Origin: JBPYCR01 sp051846935
Lineage (GTDB): Bacteria > Bacillota > Bacilli > Bacillales > Amphibacillaceae
Direction of reading: 5' to 3'
Length of the DNA stretch: 64,000 nucleotides
Assembly: GCF_051846935.1 (NCBI RefSeq)
Contig: NZ_JBPYCS010000001.1
Span: 62,001 to 126,000 of the forward strand
Part shown: positions 16,772 to 26,087 of the stretch, one piece after another
Position numbering within the stretch: the stretch's first letter is position 1
Layout: every line of letters begins with the position of its first letter
Made by a program: the position numbers and the translations under genes
Notes under the pieces: generated by a model
Told to the model about the DNA's origin: nothing
What the model saw: the letters and a program-made list of their open reading frames with translations, nothing else
Databases searched by the model: none

Positions 16772-16791
16772 AGGAATAATATTAAACTGAA

Positions 16792-16825
16792 ACGGAACTA
16801 AGTTCGATCTCGAACTTAGTTCCGT
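16792..16825. terminator. Bidirectional hairpin terminator
   Basis: A perfect 16-bp stem of ACGGAACTAAGTTCGA with its complement around 2 nt, between the convergent wrbA-like and MFS genes. The downstream T-run is short (TAACTTTTAC). Confidence 0.75.
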
Positions 16826-16837
16826 TAACTTTTACTG

Positions 16838-16905
16838 TGGCCTCGCGTTGCATGAGGAGACTTACCACTTGCTCGCGGAAAGCGAGTGTTCTTCATGAAC
16901 GGTAA
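16838..16905. repeat. Partial GC-rich palindromic repeat
   Basis: The words GCATGAGGAG, GCTCGCGGAAAGCGAG and TTCATGAACGG resemble one side of the dispersed palindrome. It is shorter and more degenerate than the other copies. Confidence 0.4.
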
Positions 16906-16929
16906 TGTTGGGAAAATGCCCCTTATCCA

Positions 16930-18072
16930 TTATTTTCCGAAGACCCTTTTTTGTTTTATTGAGCCAATAAAAGCAGTAATAATTATCATAAGTAATGCAC
17001 TGATTAAGAAAGGGCGACCAATTAATTGGGCGACAAGACCAGAAATGAACGAGCCGGCTACAACACCTAATGAAAAAAACGCGTAAAATATCCCATATGC
17101 TTTTCCTCTGTCAACCTTAGTAGATGCATCCGCTACAATTCGATTCATAGACGGGAAAACGAGCGCAAATCCAAAGCCATATACAACCATTGCGAGTAAA
17201 TTACTCGTAAAATTTACAAACACACTTAATATTAATAACGCTATGCCAATAAGTAAAATACCAATAATGACAAGCAGAACTGGAGAAAAACGATCGTATA
17301 TCCGGTTCAGTGGTGACAAAAATACGATGAGCGCAACGATACCAAAGACACTTAGCAAAATGCCGGTTGTTTCGGATGTTAGGCTCATCTCGCTCACATT
17401 TAAAGGTAAGGCAAAAGCTAAGGTGCCATTACTAACCATCAATGCAAAAGCAGCTAAAGAAGCCTGCAAAATAAGCGGATGCTTTAACAGTGGGACAAAT
17501 TCTGTAAAGGTGAATTTCCCTCTATCTGTAGAGTAAAAAGACTCTTTAATAAATTTAAGCATAATTACAGCAGTAATCAAAAATAATATAGCTACAAGAA
17601 TAAAGACAACTGTAATGGAGGAGCGTGCAGCCATAATACCTCCAATAGCAGGACCAATAATCGCAGCAATACCAATACATGCACCTGTTAACGCCATCGT
17701 TTTTCCTCTTGTTGCTTCAGAAGTACGATCCCCAATAAATGCAAAGGCAGCTGGAATTAGAACTCCCCCAGCAAGACCGTGTACCATTCTTACTACAAAA
17801 AGCTGTTCTCCCGTTTGAGCTAAAGGATACAGCAACAGTATGAACCCTACAAGGAGCATGCCATTAAAGAGCATTTTTTTACGTCCGAACCGATCGATCC
17901 AATGGCCACCCAAAATATTCCCTACAATATTTGTAAACGAATAGACGGCAACAATTGCACCAGCCAACGTGTATGAGGCCCCAAGCTCTAGCGCATAAGG
18001 TGTAATTATTGGTAATTGAATAAATGTATCTAAAAAAGCAACTATTATAATAAAATACAACATTTTCGTCAT
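16930..18072 (-). CDS. MFS transporter (drug-efflux type)
   Basis: A 380-aa protein with about 12 membrane helices. The major facilitator motif A is in the loop after helix 2 (GHWIDRFGRKK near residues 56-66), and a motif-C-like glycine/proline segment (GPAIGGIMAA) is in helix 5, as in proton-coupled exporters. No regulator is adjacent on its strand. The substrate is unknown. Confidence 0.87.
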   Translation of the reverse strand: MTKMLYFIIIVAFLDTFIQLPIITPYALELGASYTLAGAIVAVYSFTNIVGNILGGHWIDRFGRKKMLFNGMLLVGFILLLYPLAQTGEQLFVVRMVHGLAGGVLIPAAFAFIGDRTSEATRGKTMALTGACIGIAAIIGPAIGGIMAARSSITVVFILVAILFLITAVIMLKFIKESFYSTDRGKFTFTEFVPLLKHPLILQASLAAFALMVSNGTLAFALPLNVSEMSLTSETTGILLSVFGIVALIVFLSPLNRIYDRFSPVLLVIIGILLIGIALLILSVFVNFTSNLLAMVVYGFGFALVFPSMNRIVADASTKVDRGKAYGIFYAFFSLGVVAGSFISGLVAQLIGRPFLISALLMIIITAFIGSIKQKRVFGK

Positions 18073-18144
18073 CGCTTTTCCTCTCTTTCATCTTAACATT
18101 ATACATAACTTTTGCTGAAAAAGGATAAAGGATGATTAATAGTG

Positions 18145-18345
18145 ATTGAGTCACGTATTTGTGGGTGTTATTTTAAGAAGTTAAAAAACCTCTCTTCGTA
18201 TTCGTTAATTTTAGTATTGATTCCTACCGACCGCAGTAGATATACACTACGCTTTCCGCGGGCAAATGGTGAGCCACCGCTTGCCATGCACTGAGGAGTC
18301 TTACCGATCTCTTTCTCCTCGCTGGAGTCTCGCATCTTCCTAATT
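18145..18345. repeat. MITE left arm joined to a GC-rich palindrome (partial copy)
   Basis: Begins ATTGAGTCACGTATTTGTGG and follows the left half of the 264-bp MITE (25303) through CCGACCGCAGTAGATATACA. It then runs into a different GC-rich palindrome. The MITE right arm is not recognisable, so this is a truncated or recombined copy. Confidence 0.8.
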
Positions 18346-18562
18346 TTCCACACAAAAATCCTATTAAAATATGGACTGTATGTGACCTTTTAAAAAGAAT
18401 AATTACGGAATCGATTCGATAGTTAATTGGTATGATTGTATGTCAGAATGGTATCGGTTAAAACATGATGTAGAGACAATTCCAACAATATAGGTCTTTA
18501 TAACTATACTATGAACGGGATAATACTGGTAAAATAATGATAACCTAAACTAAGGAGGGATC

Positions 18563-18979
18563 ATGATGGAAGAAGAAAACAAAGAAGCGAAAGACCAGCC
18601 GCTAGCTGAAGTAGAGCCAAATGATGGGGACAAGGAAGCAAACAATAACAAGACATCATCAGGAATGGATCAAAACGTTGCAGCTTTATTGACGTATGTA
18701 CTCGGGTTTATTACTGGAATTATTTTTATGTTTTTAGAAAAAGAAAATCGATTTGTTCGCTTTCACGCTTTACAATCAATCATTACTTTTGGCGGGTTAT
18801 TTATTCTAAACTTTATTTTAACAGCAATACCAATTATTGGCTGGCTAATCGGCATTTTGTTAGCACCACTATCAATCATTATATGGATTTTGTTAATGGT
18901 AAAAGCGTACCAAGGCAAATACTTCAAATTACCTATTGTTGGTAAATTGGCGGATGAGCAATTGAACAAACAAAGTTAA
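18563..18979 (+). CDS. DUF4870-family membrane protein
   Basis: A 138-aa protein. The first 35 residues are acidic and hydrophilic. Three membrane segments follow (about 42-58, 71-93 and 96-116). The motif ENRFVRFHALQSI between helices 1 and 2 and KAYQGKYFKLPIVG at the end are characteristic of the family (Tic20/DUF4870-like). The start is at tandem ATGs after GGAGGGATC. The function is unknown. Confidence 0.85.
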   Translation: MMEEENKEAKDQPLAEVEPNDGDKEANNNKTSSGMDQNVAALLTYVLGFITGIIFMFLEKENRFVRFHALQSIITFGGLFILNFILTAIPIIGWLIGILLAPLSIIIWILLMVKAYQGKYFKLPIVGKLADEQLNKQS

Positions 18980-19142
18980 ATAAAAAATGCCCCCTTCTTT
19001 GGTCTTCACTGGGTAAATACATACCCATGCAAAAAAAGGAGCACCTTGTTAGTAAAAACATTGTAACATATTTCACAAAGATTTCAACAGAAATTTCGCG
19101 GAAGTTTTTAGCAGCTATTGCTGAGCAACATTAAAAATTGGA

Positions 19143-19193
19143 GAGCCTTGTCACAATTGGGAGTATCCGCTTGTGATAAGGTTCTATTTTTTT
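19143..19193 (+). terminator. Hairpin with T-run
   Basis: GAGCCTTGTCACAA pairs with TTGTGATAAGGTTC (14 bp, with G-U pairs) around 14 nt, followed by TATTTTTTT. It lies 164 bp past the DUF4870 stop in an otherwise gene-free stretch (18980-19462). Confidence 0.7.
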
Positions 19194-19462
19194 AATCCTG
19201 TTTAGAAAACGTAAGAAGGCACACGTAAACGGATGCATGTAAAGAGGGGAAAACTGCTTAAAAGGATGTCGGTAAATAGTTGATCCAATCTGTATTAAGC
19301 TTACGATAGAAAATAAAGATGAAATTTGTCATAATATACAATATTAAATCGATTAAAAGGACTTATAATTGATTAACAGTGTAATAAATGTAAGTTTTCA
19401 TTAGGAATGAAAATGAAACATTCAATTAGTGCGAGGAGCAATGTCTCGATGGAGTGAATAAA

Positions 19463-20974
19463 TTGAAATCACATTTTAGAATAAAATTATTTCTAATTAT
19501 GATTTTTTTTGCCATATCAATCGCTGTTTCGATTGCAACAGTCGATTACTTGAGGTTTAAAAAGCAAGCGGCTGCCGATAATAAATTTCAAATTATACAA
19601 ACGGAAGAAACGATTAAGCATGCATTGGAAACCGTAGACAAAGCATATTATTTATTTGATCATGAAACCGCAGCAACAATGGAAGTAAATACAAATTATG
19701 TAATGAACTTGTATGGAGAAGAGCCCGACTTTTCAAAGTGGGATTTTCAGAAGCTGTATGAGGAACTTGGTATGGATATTTACATTATAAATGTGGACAA
19801 TGTAATTATTTATAGCAACCTTTCTGAAGATGTTGGTCTCGATTTTAAAACGTGCTGTCGTTCGTTAGCTGCTATTTTGGATGAACGAAGGGCGTCAGGA
19901 GACTTTTATGACGATGGATTAGATATTGAGCAGCAATCTGGCTTAATTAAGAAATATAGCTATATGGCCACACCAGATAAAAAGTATATGGTCGAACTCG
20001 GGTATTCTGTACAGGATGGTCTTATTTTTCAAGAGTTTAACTTTTTTCAGGAGATTGATCGACTTATACGTGACTATCCTTCTATAAATGACATAAACGT
20101 ACTGAATATGGGTGGACTTTCGTTAGGGAATCCAGATTCAAAACTGCCAAAGGACAGAAGAGAAGCTTTTAAAAAGGCGATCCAAACAAATGTAACAACG
20201 GAACGAGTAAGTACGTGGAAGGATACACCTGCTACTTTCCGCTATGTCCCTTATATATCTACATATGATACAGGCAGTACGAAGACAAAAGCTCTAGAAA
20301 TCGTGTACAATCACGACGCACTTGAGTCCATAATAAATAAAAATAAAGAGCAATATATGATACAGCTCATTATCGTTATTGGTGTTGCTATTCTCATCTC
20401 ATTTCTTATCTCTCGATGGCTTGCGAAGCCAATTTATCTAGCAAGTCATGATCAGTTAACAGGATTGAAAAATAGGGCGGCATTTGATGAGTTGTTGAGT
20501 GTAAAACTGTTGAAAAACAAATGTACAACGGGATTATTTATGATTGATTTGGATAATTTTAAGCTTGTTAATGATTACTTTGGACATGATAAAGGCGATT
20601 ACGTCTTACAAGTTGTTTCGAAAACATTGCTTCTCGTATCAAAAAAGGAAATGGAAGCGTTTCGAGTTGGAGGAGATGAATTTGCAGTAATTATCCCTGC
20701 AACAAACGAAGCAGAGGTGACAACAATTGCGGAAACAGTAATAAAAATGTTAAAACAAACGATTGATCAAATTACAGAATTAAAGGGACTTAATATTACC
20801 GTTAGTATCGGCATAGCTTTATCGACGAAAAAAAGAATGAAGCCTGAGGAGTTATACAAACAGGCAGATGTTGCTTTGTATGCCTCAAAAGCAAAGGGGA
20901 AAAATCAATTTTATATATATGAAGCCGAAAGTAGTGCCTCGAGCTACCGTGTTTCTAGGGGGAAGCAAACGTAA
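19463..20974 (+). CDS. Membrane sensor diguanylate cyclase (GGDEF)
   Basis: Synthesises cyclic di-GMP. The TTG at 19463 is preferred over GTG at 19454 because GGAG lies 8 nt upstream; this gives 503 aa. A helix at about 8-25 and another near 295-315 flank an extracytoplasmic sensing region of about 265 residues of Cache-like character. The GGDEF domain starts at HDQLTGLKNR, with IDLDNFKLVND and the active-site GGDEF intact. The RxxD inhibitory site expected before GGDEF is replaced by SKKE, so product inhibition may be absent. There is no EAL domain. Confidence 0.92.
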   Translation: MKSHFRIKLFLIMIFFAISIAVSIATVDYLRFKKQAAADNKFQIIQTEETIKHALETVDKAYYLFDHETAATMEVNTNYVMNLYGEEPDFSKWDFQKLYEELGMDIYIINVDNVIIYSNLSEDVGLDFKTCCRSLAAILDERRASGDFYDDGLDIEQQSGLIKKYSYMATPDKKYMVELGYSVQDGLIFQEFNFFQEIDRLIRDYPSINDINVLNMGGLSLGNPDSKLPKDRREAFKKAIQTNVTTERVSTWKDTPATFRYVPYISTYDTGSTKTKALEIVYNHDALESIINKNKEQYMIQLIIVIGVAILISFLISRWLAKPIYLASHDQLTGLKNRAAFDELLSVKLLKNKCTTGLFMIDLDNFKLVNDYFGHDKGDYVLQVVSKTLLLVSKKEMEAFRVGGDEFAVIIPATNEAEVTTIAETVIKMLKQTIDQITELKGLNITVSIGIALSTKKRMKPEELYKQADVALYASKAKGKNQFYIYEAESSASSYRVSRGKQT

Positions 20975-21067
20975 TATTATATGAACGATTAGATCTGTAT
21001 AAAGATGGCGAAAACGAGGATGTTCGATAGTCAGAAAGAGTGCTGCACGTAAAAGCTATTGCCAGGT

Positions 21068-21107
21068 GATGCTTATAAATTGTAGAGGTGTCCGTGCATC
21101 TTTTTTT
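21068..21107 (+). terminator. Weak terminator after the GGDEF gene
   Basis: GATGC ... GCATC closes a long loop and is followed by seven T. The short stem makes this tentative. Confidence 0.4.
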
Positions 21108-21244
21108 GTTGTAATTGTCCAAAAAATCACAAATTCTATGAAAATACGGTATAATGATCGAATTGAATACCTTAGTTACAAGTACAATATAGCTCGTTTC
21201 AAGCAGTCACGAATATGAGCAGCTAATGATAATGGGAGGATTAT

Positions 21245-22963
21245 ATGAATCTATTTACAAAAACAACAGCATGGGATGAACGTGTGAAAAATTCCAAAGC
21301 AACAAATATTGAGATCGATGAAAGATCAAAAGAACGGCTTATTTTCCTAGGAATTACTAAAGAAACGTTAGCACATGTTCAGCTTGCAGCAGAAGTAGTA
21401 GAACCGTATAAAGCAGAAATAATCGATCAATTTTATGAGAACATTGTTTCTATCAATCATCTAAAAGGAATTATCAAGGAAAACTCAACGGTTGATCGTT
21501 TGAAAATAACGATGGAAAAGTATCTTGATCAATTTTTGCAAGCAGAGCTAAATCAGGAATATATTAAAACGAGAATGCTTATTGGGGAAGTACATAGCAA
21601 GATTAATTTAACAGCCGAGCACTTCATATCCGCACATCATTTACTCGTTCAATATATAACTTCAATTGTGATGGAAAAGCTATATAAGAAAAAAAGCCGC
21701 ATGATTGATGCAGTCATTGGTGTTCAGAAGCTTGCTGCATTTGATCAACAGCTCATTGTTGAAGTGTATGCTGAGTCTACGTTTAAAGGATTCTTATTTG
21801 GAATATCCGATATGATCAATCATACGACACAGTTAGATACAACTCAGAAGCTAATTGAAGGTATGGAGGAGCAGATTAATGAGACACATAGCGTGTCGTC
21901 AGCAACAGAGCAAATGAGTGCATCCATCCAGGAAGTATCCGATCATGCCGTAAAGGTGGCTGAAAATACAGATGAAGCTGTGCAATCTGCAGAGCAGAGC
22001 AAATTCGTTATTGATGAAGCGTTGCATGCAATTGAAAACGTTGGAACTGTATATGACGACGTAGTAAGTAAAGTAGATAACTTGGATGAAGAAATAGAAA
22101 ACACACAAGAAGTAATTAGCGTTATAAAAGATATTGCCGACCAAACGAACTTGTTAGCACTTAATGCTAGTATTGAAGCAGCACGAGCTGGTGAACACGG
22201 ACAAGGCTTTGCGGTGGTCGCGGCTGAAGTACGTAAATTATCGGAGCATACAAAAGAACAAATTGAACAAATAACTGCAAATATGACTTCATTACATACA
22301 GTTTCAAGTCAAGTAACAACCCAAATTAAACAGACGGGTGAGCGAGTCGATCAAAGTGTGACAGGGGCTCGGACAGCTGGTACGGAATTAATGAACATTA
22401 TTTCAAAGATGCAAAGCATTAGCCAGGGGACGAACCAGATAGCAGCGATGAGCGAAGAACAAGCTTCCACTGTACAAGAAATTACGAATAGAAACACAGT
22501 TATAAATGAGCTTAGTACCGATTTACAAAAGCAAGCAGAGGAAACAGCTAAGATTATCTTTGATTTAAGTAAGCAAATGGATCATTACCGGAGCACGTTT
22601 TTTGCGACAAACATTCGCTTAGAATCAAAAGATATAATCCGAGTTGCTAAAACGGATCATCTATTATGGAAATGGAATATTTATAATATGTTCCTTGGTT
22701 TGGAATCAATTGGTGCAGCAGAGGTGATCTCACATGAAGCATGCAGACTAGGAAAATGGTATTATGGCAATACTTCAGCTGACTTTAAAGACCATCAATC
22801 GTTTCACCAACTGGAAGCACCTCATCAAGCCGTTCATCAGTACGCTAAAATTGCTGTTGAATGTTTTGAGAAGAACGATTCCGTTGGAGCTCGTACGGCA
22901 CTTCATCAATTGGAAACAGCATCTTCTACAGTTATCACTTTGCTTAGCGAACTGGAAAAATAA
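21245..22963 (+). CDS. Soluble globin-coupled chemoreceptor (HemAT-like) with C-terminal CZB domain
   Basis: A 572-aa cytoplasmic chemotaxis receptor with no membrane helix. Residues about 20-180 match the protoglobin sensor of HemAT; His117 in IGEVHSKI is in the position of the proximal haem ligand. Residues about 200-455 form the methyl-accepting signalling coil, with the conserved hairpin tip IADQTNLLALNASIEAARAG. The last 105 residues match a chemoreceptor zinc-binding domain: His472, Cys500 in CRLGKWYYG, His527 and His531. B. subtilis HemAT is much shorter and lacks the CZB domain. The protein should link oxygen or haem-ligand state, and perhaps zinc or oxidant state, to CheA. Confidence 0.9.
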   Translation: MNLFTKTTAWDERVKNSKATNIEIDERSKERLIFLGITKETLAHVQLAAEVVEPYKAEIIDQFYENIVSINHLKGIIKENSTVDRLKITMEKYLDQFLQAELNQEYIKTRMLIGEVHSKINLTAEHFISAHHLLVQYITSIVMEKLYKKKSRMIDAVIGVQKLAAFDQQLIVEVYAESTFKGFLFGISDMINHTTQLDTTQKLIEGMEEQINETHSVSSATEQMSASIQEVSDHAVKVAENTDEAVQSAEQSKFVIDEALHAIENVGTVYDDVVSKVDNLDEEIENTQEVISVIKDIADQTNLLALNASIEAARAGEHGQGFAVVAAEVRKLSEHTKEQIEQITANMTSLHTVSSQVTTQIKQTGERVDQSVTGARTAGTELMNIISKMQSISQGTNQIAAMSEEQASTVQEITNRNTVINELSTDLQKQAEETAKIIFDLSKQMDHYRSTFFATNIRLESKDIIRVAKTDHLLWKWNIYNMFLGLESIGAAEVISHEACRLGKWYYGNTSADFKDHQSFHQLEAPHQAVHQYAKIAVECFEKNDSVGARTALHQLETASSTVITLLSELEK

Positions 22964-23078
22964 CCGTTCCGTAACAAATATACACAAGCTCCGAATGGGC
23001 TTGCATTTGAAAAACTTACTCGCTGCAAAAAGATGGCAGGAAGTGTATCAATCTCCTCAAAATAAGTATCATTTCATT

Positions 23079-23104
23079 TAAAAAAAGTATAATTGTGCCG
23101 ATAA
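23079..23104 (+). promoter_or_regulatory. SigD-type (flagellar/chemotaxis) promoter
   Basis: TAAA, a 14-nt spacer, then GCCGATAA: close to the SigD consensus TAAA-N15-GCCGATAT. It is located 62 bp before the chosen start of the chemoreceptor gene, a gene class normally under SigD. Confidence 0.6.
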
Positions 23105-23165
23105 ATAACAATAGTGAAATTTTTAGCGTTGCTATTTTATGAGAAAATACGGAGTAGGTGCAGAC

Positions 23166-24932
23166 GTGAAAATGAAATGGACAAACAAACGGATCTTAAA
23201 TACTTCCATAAAAGTTAAACTAATTGCAGTATCTTTTCTCTTATTATCGATCCCATTAGCCGTATTAGCTATATTAAGCTTTCAAAGAAGTGCGGATAGT
23301 TTAAATGAATTAGGTGAAACAAATTTACAAAACAGCGTAGAAATGACAATTCGCATGATTGATTCACTCCATCAAGAAGTGGAAAAAGGCAATGTTTCAT
23401 TAGAGGAAGCACAAGAGGAAGTGAAAAGAGCTATCCTTGGTGTAATGGATGCAGAGGGGAAACGGCCAATAAATGAGCAGATTGATTTAGGAGAAAACGG
23501 ATATATGTATGTGTTAAGTGCAAGCGGAATCCAAATTGCGCATCCAGAGACGGAAGGATTAGATGTATGGGATTCTGAGGATTCCAATGGCAGGAAATTT
23601 ATTCAGGAAATGATTGATGTTGCAGGAACTGGCGGAGGGTTTGTTTACTACGATTGGGCATTGCCTGGAAATGAAAGTCAAGTTGCACCAGTAGTAGCAT
23701 ATTCAAAAACAGAACCTAATTGGAACTGGACGGTAAATGCAGGAACGTATTTGAAAGACTTTAATCAACCTGCACGGGAAGTACTAACACTTATTCTGAT
23801 CGTTTCAAGCGTAGCATTAGCTATTGGGGCGGTCGTTATCTGGTTATTTGCTAATAGTTTATCGAAACCAATTCGCATAGTAACGAAACAGTTAAATCAG
23901 TTGGCACATAAAGATTTGACAATTGATGAAGTACAAGTGAAAGCAAGGGATGAAATCGGTCAGCTTGCGGATGCGCTTAATTATATGCAACGTGAATTAA
24001 AGGGAATCATCTCTAACGTATCGAATGCTTCTAAAGTAATTTCAAGTGAGAGCGAGGGATTAACCCAGTCGGCGCTTGAAGTAAAGGCGGGCTCTGAGCA
24101 AGTTGCAACAACGATGCAAGAGCTTGCATCTGGTACGGAGGTGCAAGCGAATCATGCAGCTGATATGTCATCAGTGATGAATTCATTTTTAGCGAAAGTA
24201 GAAGACGCAAATAGTAATGGATTGTTGATCGAACGTTCGTCCAATAGTGTAATGTCCTTAACAGAAGAAGGAAGCCAGTTAATGGCCTCGTCTACGAAGC
24301 AAATGGAGAAAGTAGATGAAATTGTACAGGATTCAGTTAACAAAGTTCAAGGATTAGATCAGCATTCACAGGAAATTTCAGCACTCGTTTCAGTCATTAA
24401 AGATATAGCTGAACAGACCAATCTACTTGCGCTAAATGCTGCAATTGAAGCAGCTCGCGCAGGGGAGCATGGAAAAGGGTTTGCAGTAGTTGCTTTAGAA
24501 GTACGCAAGCTTGCAGAACAATCTGCTGCATCTGTAGTCAATATTACAGACATCGTTGATCGTATTCAAAGAGAGTCAAGTGATGTAGCAGCTTCCTTGA
24601 AAGATGGATATAAGGAAGTAGAACATGGGACAGCCCAAATTGCTACTACACGCAAAACATTTGAGCAAATTAGCAAGGCTGTAACAGACGTAGCGGAAAA
24701 TATTGAAACAGTTTCGTCTAATTTGACTGAAATTGCAAAAGACAGTCAGCAAATGAATCATTCCATTCAAGAAATCGCGTCGATCTCAGAGGAATCAGCC
24801 GCAGGGGCGGAGCAAACGTCAGCTTCTTCACAACAGATAAGTGGTTCAATGGAAGAAATGCAGAATAGCTCAAATCAGTTAGCAAAACTAGCAGAACAAC
24901 TAAATGAAATTGTCAATGAATTTAAAATATAG
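23166..24932 (+). CDS. Methyl-accepting chemotaxis protein with sCache sensor
   Basis: Transmembrane chemoreceptor (588 aa from the GTG at 23166, which has GGTG 5 nt and GGAG 11 nt upstream; the frame is open from 23139). Helix 1 is near residues 20-40. The extracellular single-Cache domain contains GENGYMYVLSASG, AHPETEG and YYDWALPG. Helix 2 is near 208-230, then come HAMP (from FANSLSKPI) and a signalling coil with IAEQTNLLALNAAIEAARAG. A SigD-like promoter lies just upstream. The ligand is unknown; sCache receptors often bind small carboxylates or amino acids. Confidence 0.92.
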   Translation: MKMKWTNKRILNTSIKVKLIAVSFLLLSIPLAVLAILSFQRSADSLNELGETNLQNSVEMTIRMIDSLHQEVEKGNVSLEEAQEEVKRAILGVMDAEGKRPINEQIDLGENGYMYVLSASGIQIAHPETEGLDVWDSEDSNGRKFIQEMIDVAGTGGGFVYYDWALPGNESQVAPVVAYSKTEPNWNWTVNAGTYLKDFNQPAREVLTLILIVSSVALAIGAVVIWLFANSLSKPIRIVTKQLNQLAHKDLTIDEVQVKARDEIGQLADALNYMQRELKGIISNVSNASKVISSESEGLTQSALEVKAGSEQVATTMQELASGTEVQANHAADMSSVMNSFLAKVEDANSNGLLIERSSNSVMSLTEEGSQLMASSTKQMEKVDEIVQDSVNKVQGLDQHSQEISALVSVIKDIAEQTNLLALNAAIEAARAGEHGKGFAVVALEVRKLAEQSAASVVNITDIVDRIQRESSDVAASLKDGYKEVEHGTAQIATTRKTFEQISKAVTDVAENIETVSSNLTEIAKDSQQMNHSIQEIASISEESAAGAEQTSASSQQISGSMEEMQNSSNQLAKLAEQLNEIVNEFKI

Positions 24933-25057
24933 TGGCAATCAACGTGTACATAGAGATCGATATTAAGTGATTGAACGTTACGGTTTGTGCTTGCTGTGTA
25001 TTTATTAAAAAAGAAAGGCAATCCCACAAATACGAAAAAGCGGCTGGGACAAAACCA

Positions 25058-25302
25058 GGTTCTTTACAAATGACGTTGATTATGTATTTGAAGTTGAGGA
25101 AATACCTGGAAATTTAAGTAGAACGAAAGCATGAAAGTTTGCGCTCTGATTTCGCTGACTTGCACTAGATCCGACAGGCTTTCCGCGGTTACTGCCTTAG
25201 CTACTGTAGCTCCTCTATCCGAGTCGCTACAGTGATCTCCGGGCGCGTGCTATTTCCGCAGGAGTCCGTCGACTTTCGTTTCAGTCAGCTTAAAGAGGGC
25301 TG
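25058..25302. repeat. IS end region with GC-rich palindrome
   Basis: Starts GGTTCTTTACAAATGACG, comparable to ISL3-family ends. It aligns by eye with the reverse complement of 33825-33970, with an extra GC-rich insert of about 80 bp (around 25185-25260). It ends at the MITE insertion point. Confidence 0.6.
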
Positions 25303-25566
25303 ATTGAGTCACGTATTTGTGGGTGTTATTTTAAGAAGTTAAAAAACCTCTCTTTGTTTTCGTTGATTTTAGTATTGATTCCTACCGACCGCAGTAGATA
25401 TACACTACGCTTTCCGTGGAGGCTGAAGCCGTGCCCGCGGAAAGCATCCACCTGCAGTGAAAATCAACGGTGTTATTCATGTGTATATCGTTCGAAGTAA
25501 AATTGATCACATATTATCTAGTTAGATTCGTGCATCTGTTCCCCCACAAACATTTTACTCATACAA
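25303..25566. mobile_element. 264-bp MITE, ISL3-like (complete copy 1)
   Basis: Imperfect terminal inverted repeats: left ATTGAGTCACGTATTTGTGG, right CCACAAACATTTTACTCATA plus CAA. Flanked by an 8-bp target duplication GAGGGCTG / GAGGGCTA (7 of 8). The uninterrupted target exists in inverted orientation near 33804-33830, which supports true insertion. It encodes no protein; the inside is a long imperfect palindrome with the GC-rich repeat core. It must be moved by a transposase in trans, probably ISL3-like. Confidence 0.85.
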
Positions 25567-25574
25567 GAGGGCTA

Positions 25575-25800
25575 ATAGCCTTATTGCACACACTCCAGTG
25601 CTGTTTCATTTGCATTGGAGTGTGTTTCTTATGTTTTGTATTTTGTGTCTTTAGGTTTTCGCTTGAAATAAAGCATGATTCGATTCTTATAATTTGGGAA
25701 GTTTCTGTACCCATAAGCGACTCTATTAAAATACTTTAATTTTGTTGTTGATCCCTTCGATTTGTCCATTGTTATACAGATAAATGAAGCTATTCTATAT
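25575..25800 (-). pseudogene. ISL3-family transposase C-terminal remnant 1
   Basis: On the minus strand the codons read YNNGQIEGINNKIKVF, then, after a stop and frameshift, VAYGYRNFPNYKNRIMLYFKR. This is the conserved C-terminal block of ISL3 transposases. The upstream part of the gene is missing or unrecognisable. It is homologous in inverted orientation to 33519-33804. Confidence 0.75.
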
Positions 25801-26087
25801 GTATGGAAGATCGTATTGTCTGCATTTTTTATTCCACAATTTTTGCACTATGTAGGGTCATCGTTTACTTTCCATCGACATATTTACAGGCCTTTTCTTT
25901 GTGCGTTGTTGGAGTTCTATTGACGATTGTTGAAGTGGTATGTTGCTCTACTATTTTAATTCGATCTATTAGTGAATTTGTTGTTTTAATTCGCATATAT
26001 TTCCGTCTTTCATTCCATAATAAAACATGCGATAATGTCGATAGTCACCGTATGTTTTTTATGCGAAGGAATGAAAGGGGTCTTTTT

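Noticed and set aside
18996..19125. Small gene between the DUF4870 and GGDEF genes
   Set aside because: A short frame ending SRKFLAAIAEQH has a possible ribosome site (GGAGCACC), but the in-frame start is missing; probably a remnant or chance.
25470..25739. Open frame of 89 codons on the plus strand
   Set aside because: It lies across the MITE right arm and the antisense side of the transposase remnant; no ribosome site and no protein-like sequence.
25803..26087. N-terminal extension of 95 codons on the enolase-superfamily gene
   Set aside because: It is not conserved in the family and runs into the ISL3 remnant. The ATG at 26088 has a proper ribosome site and gives normal family length.
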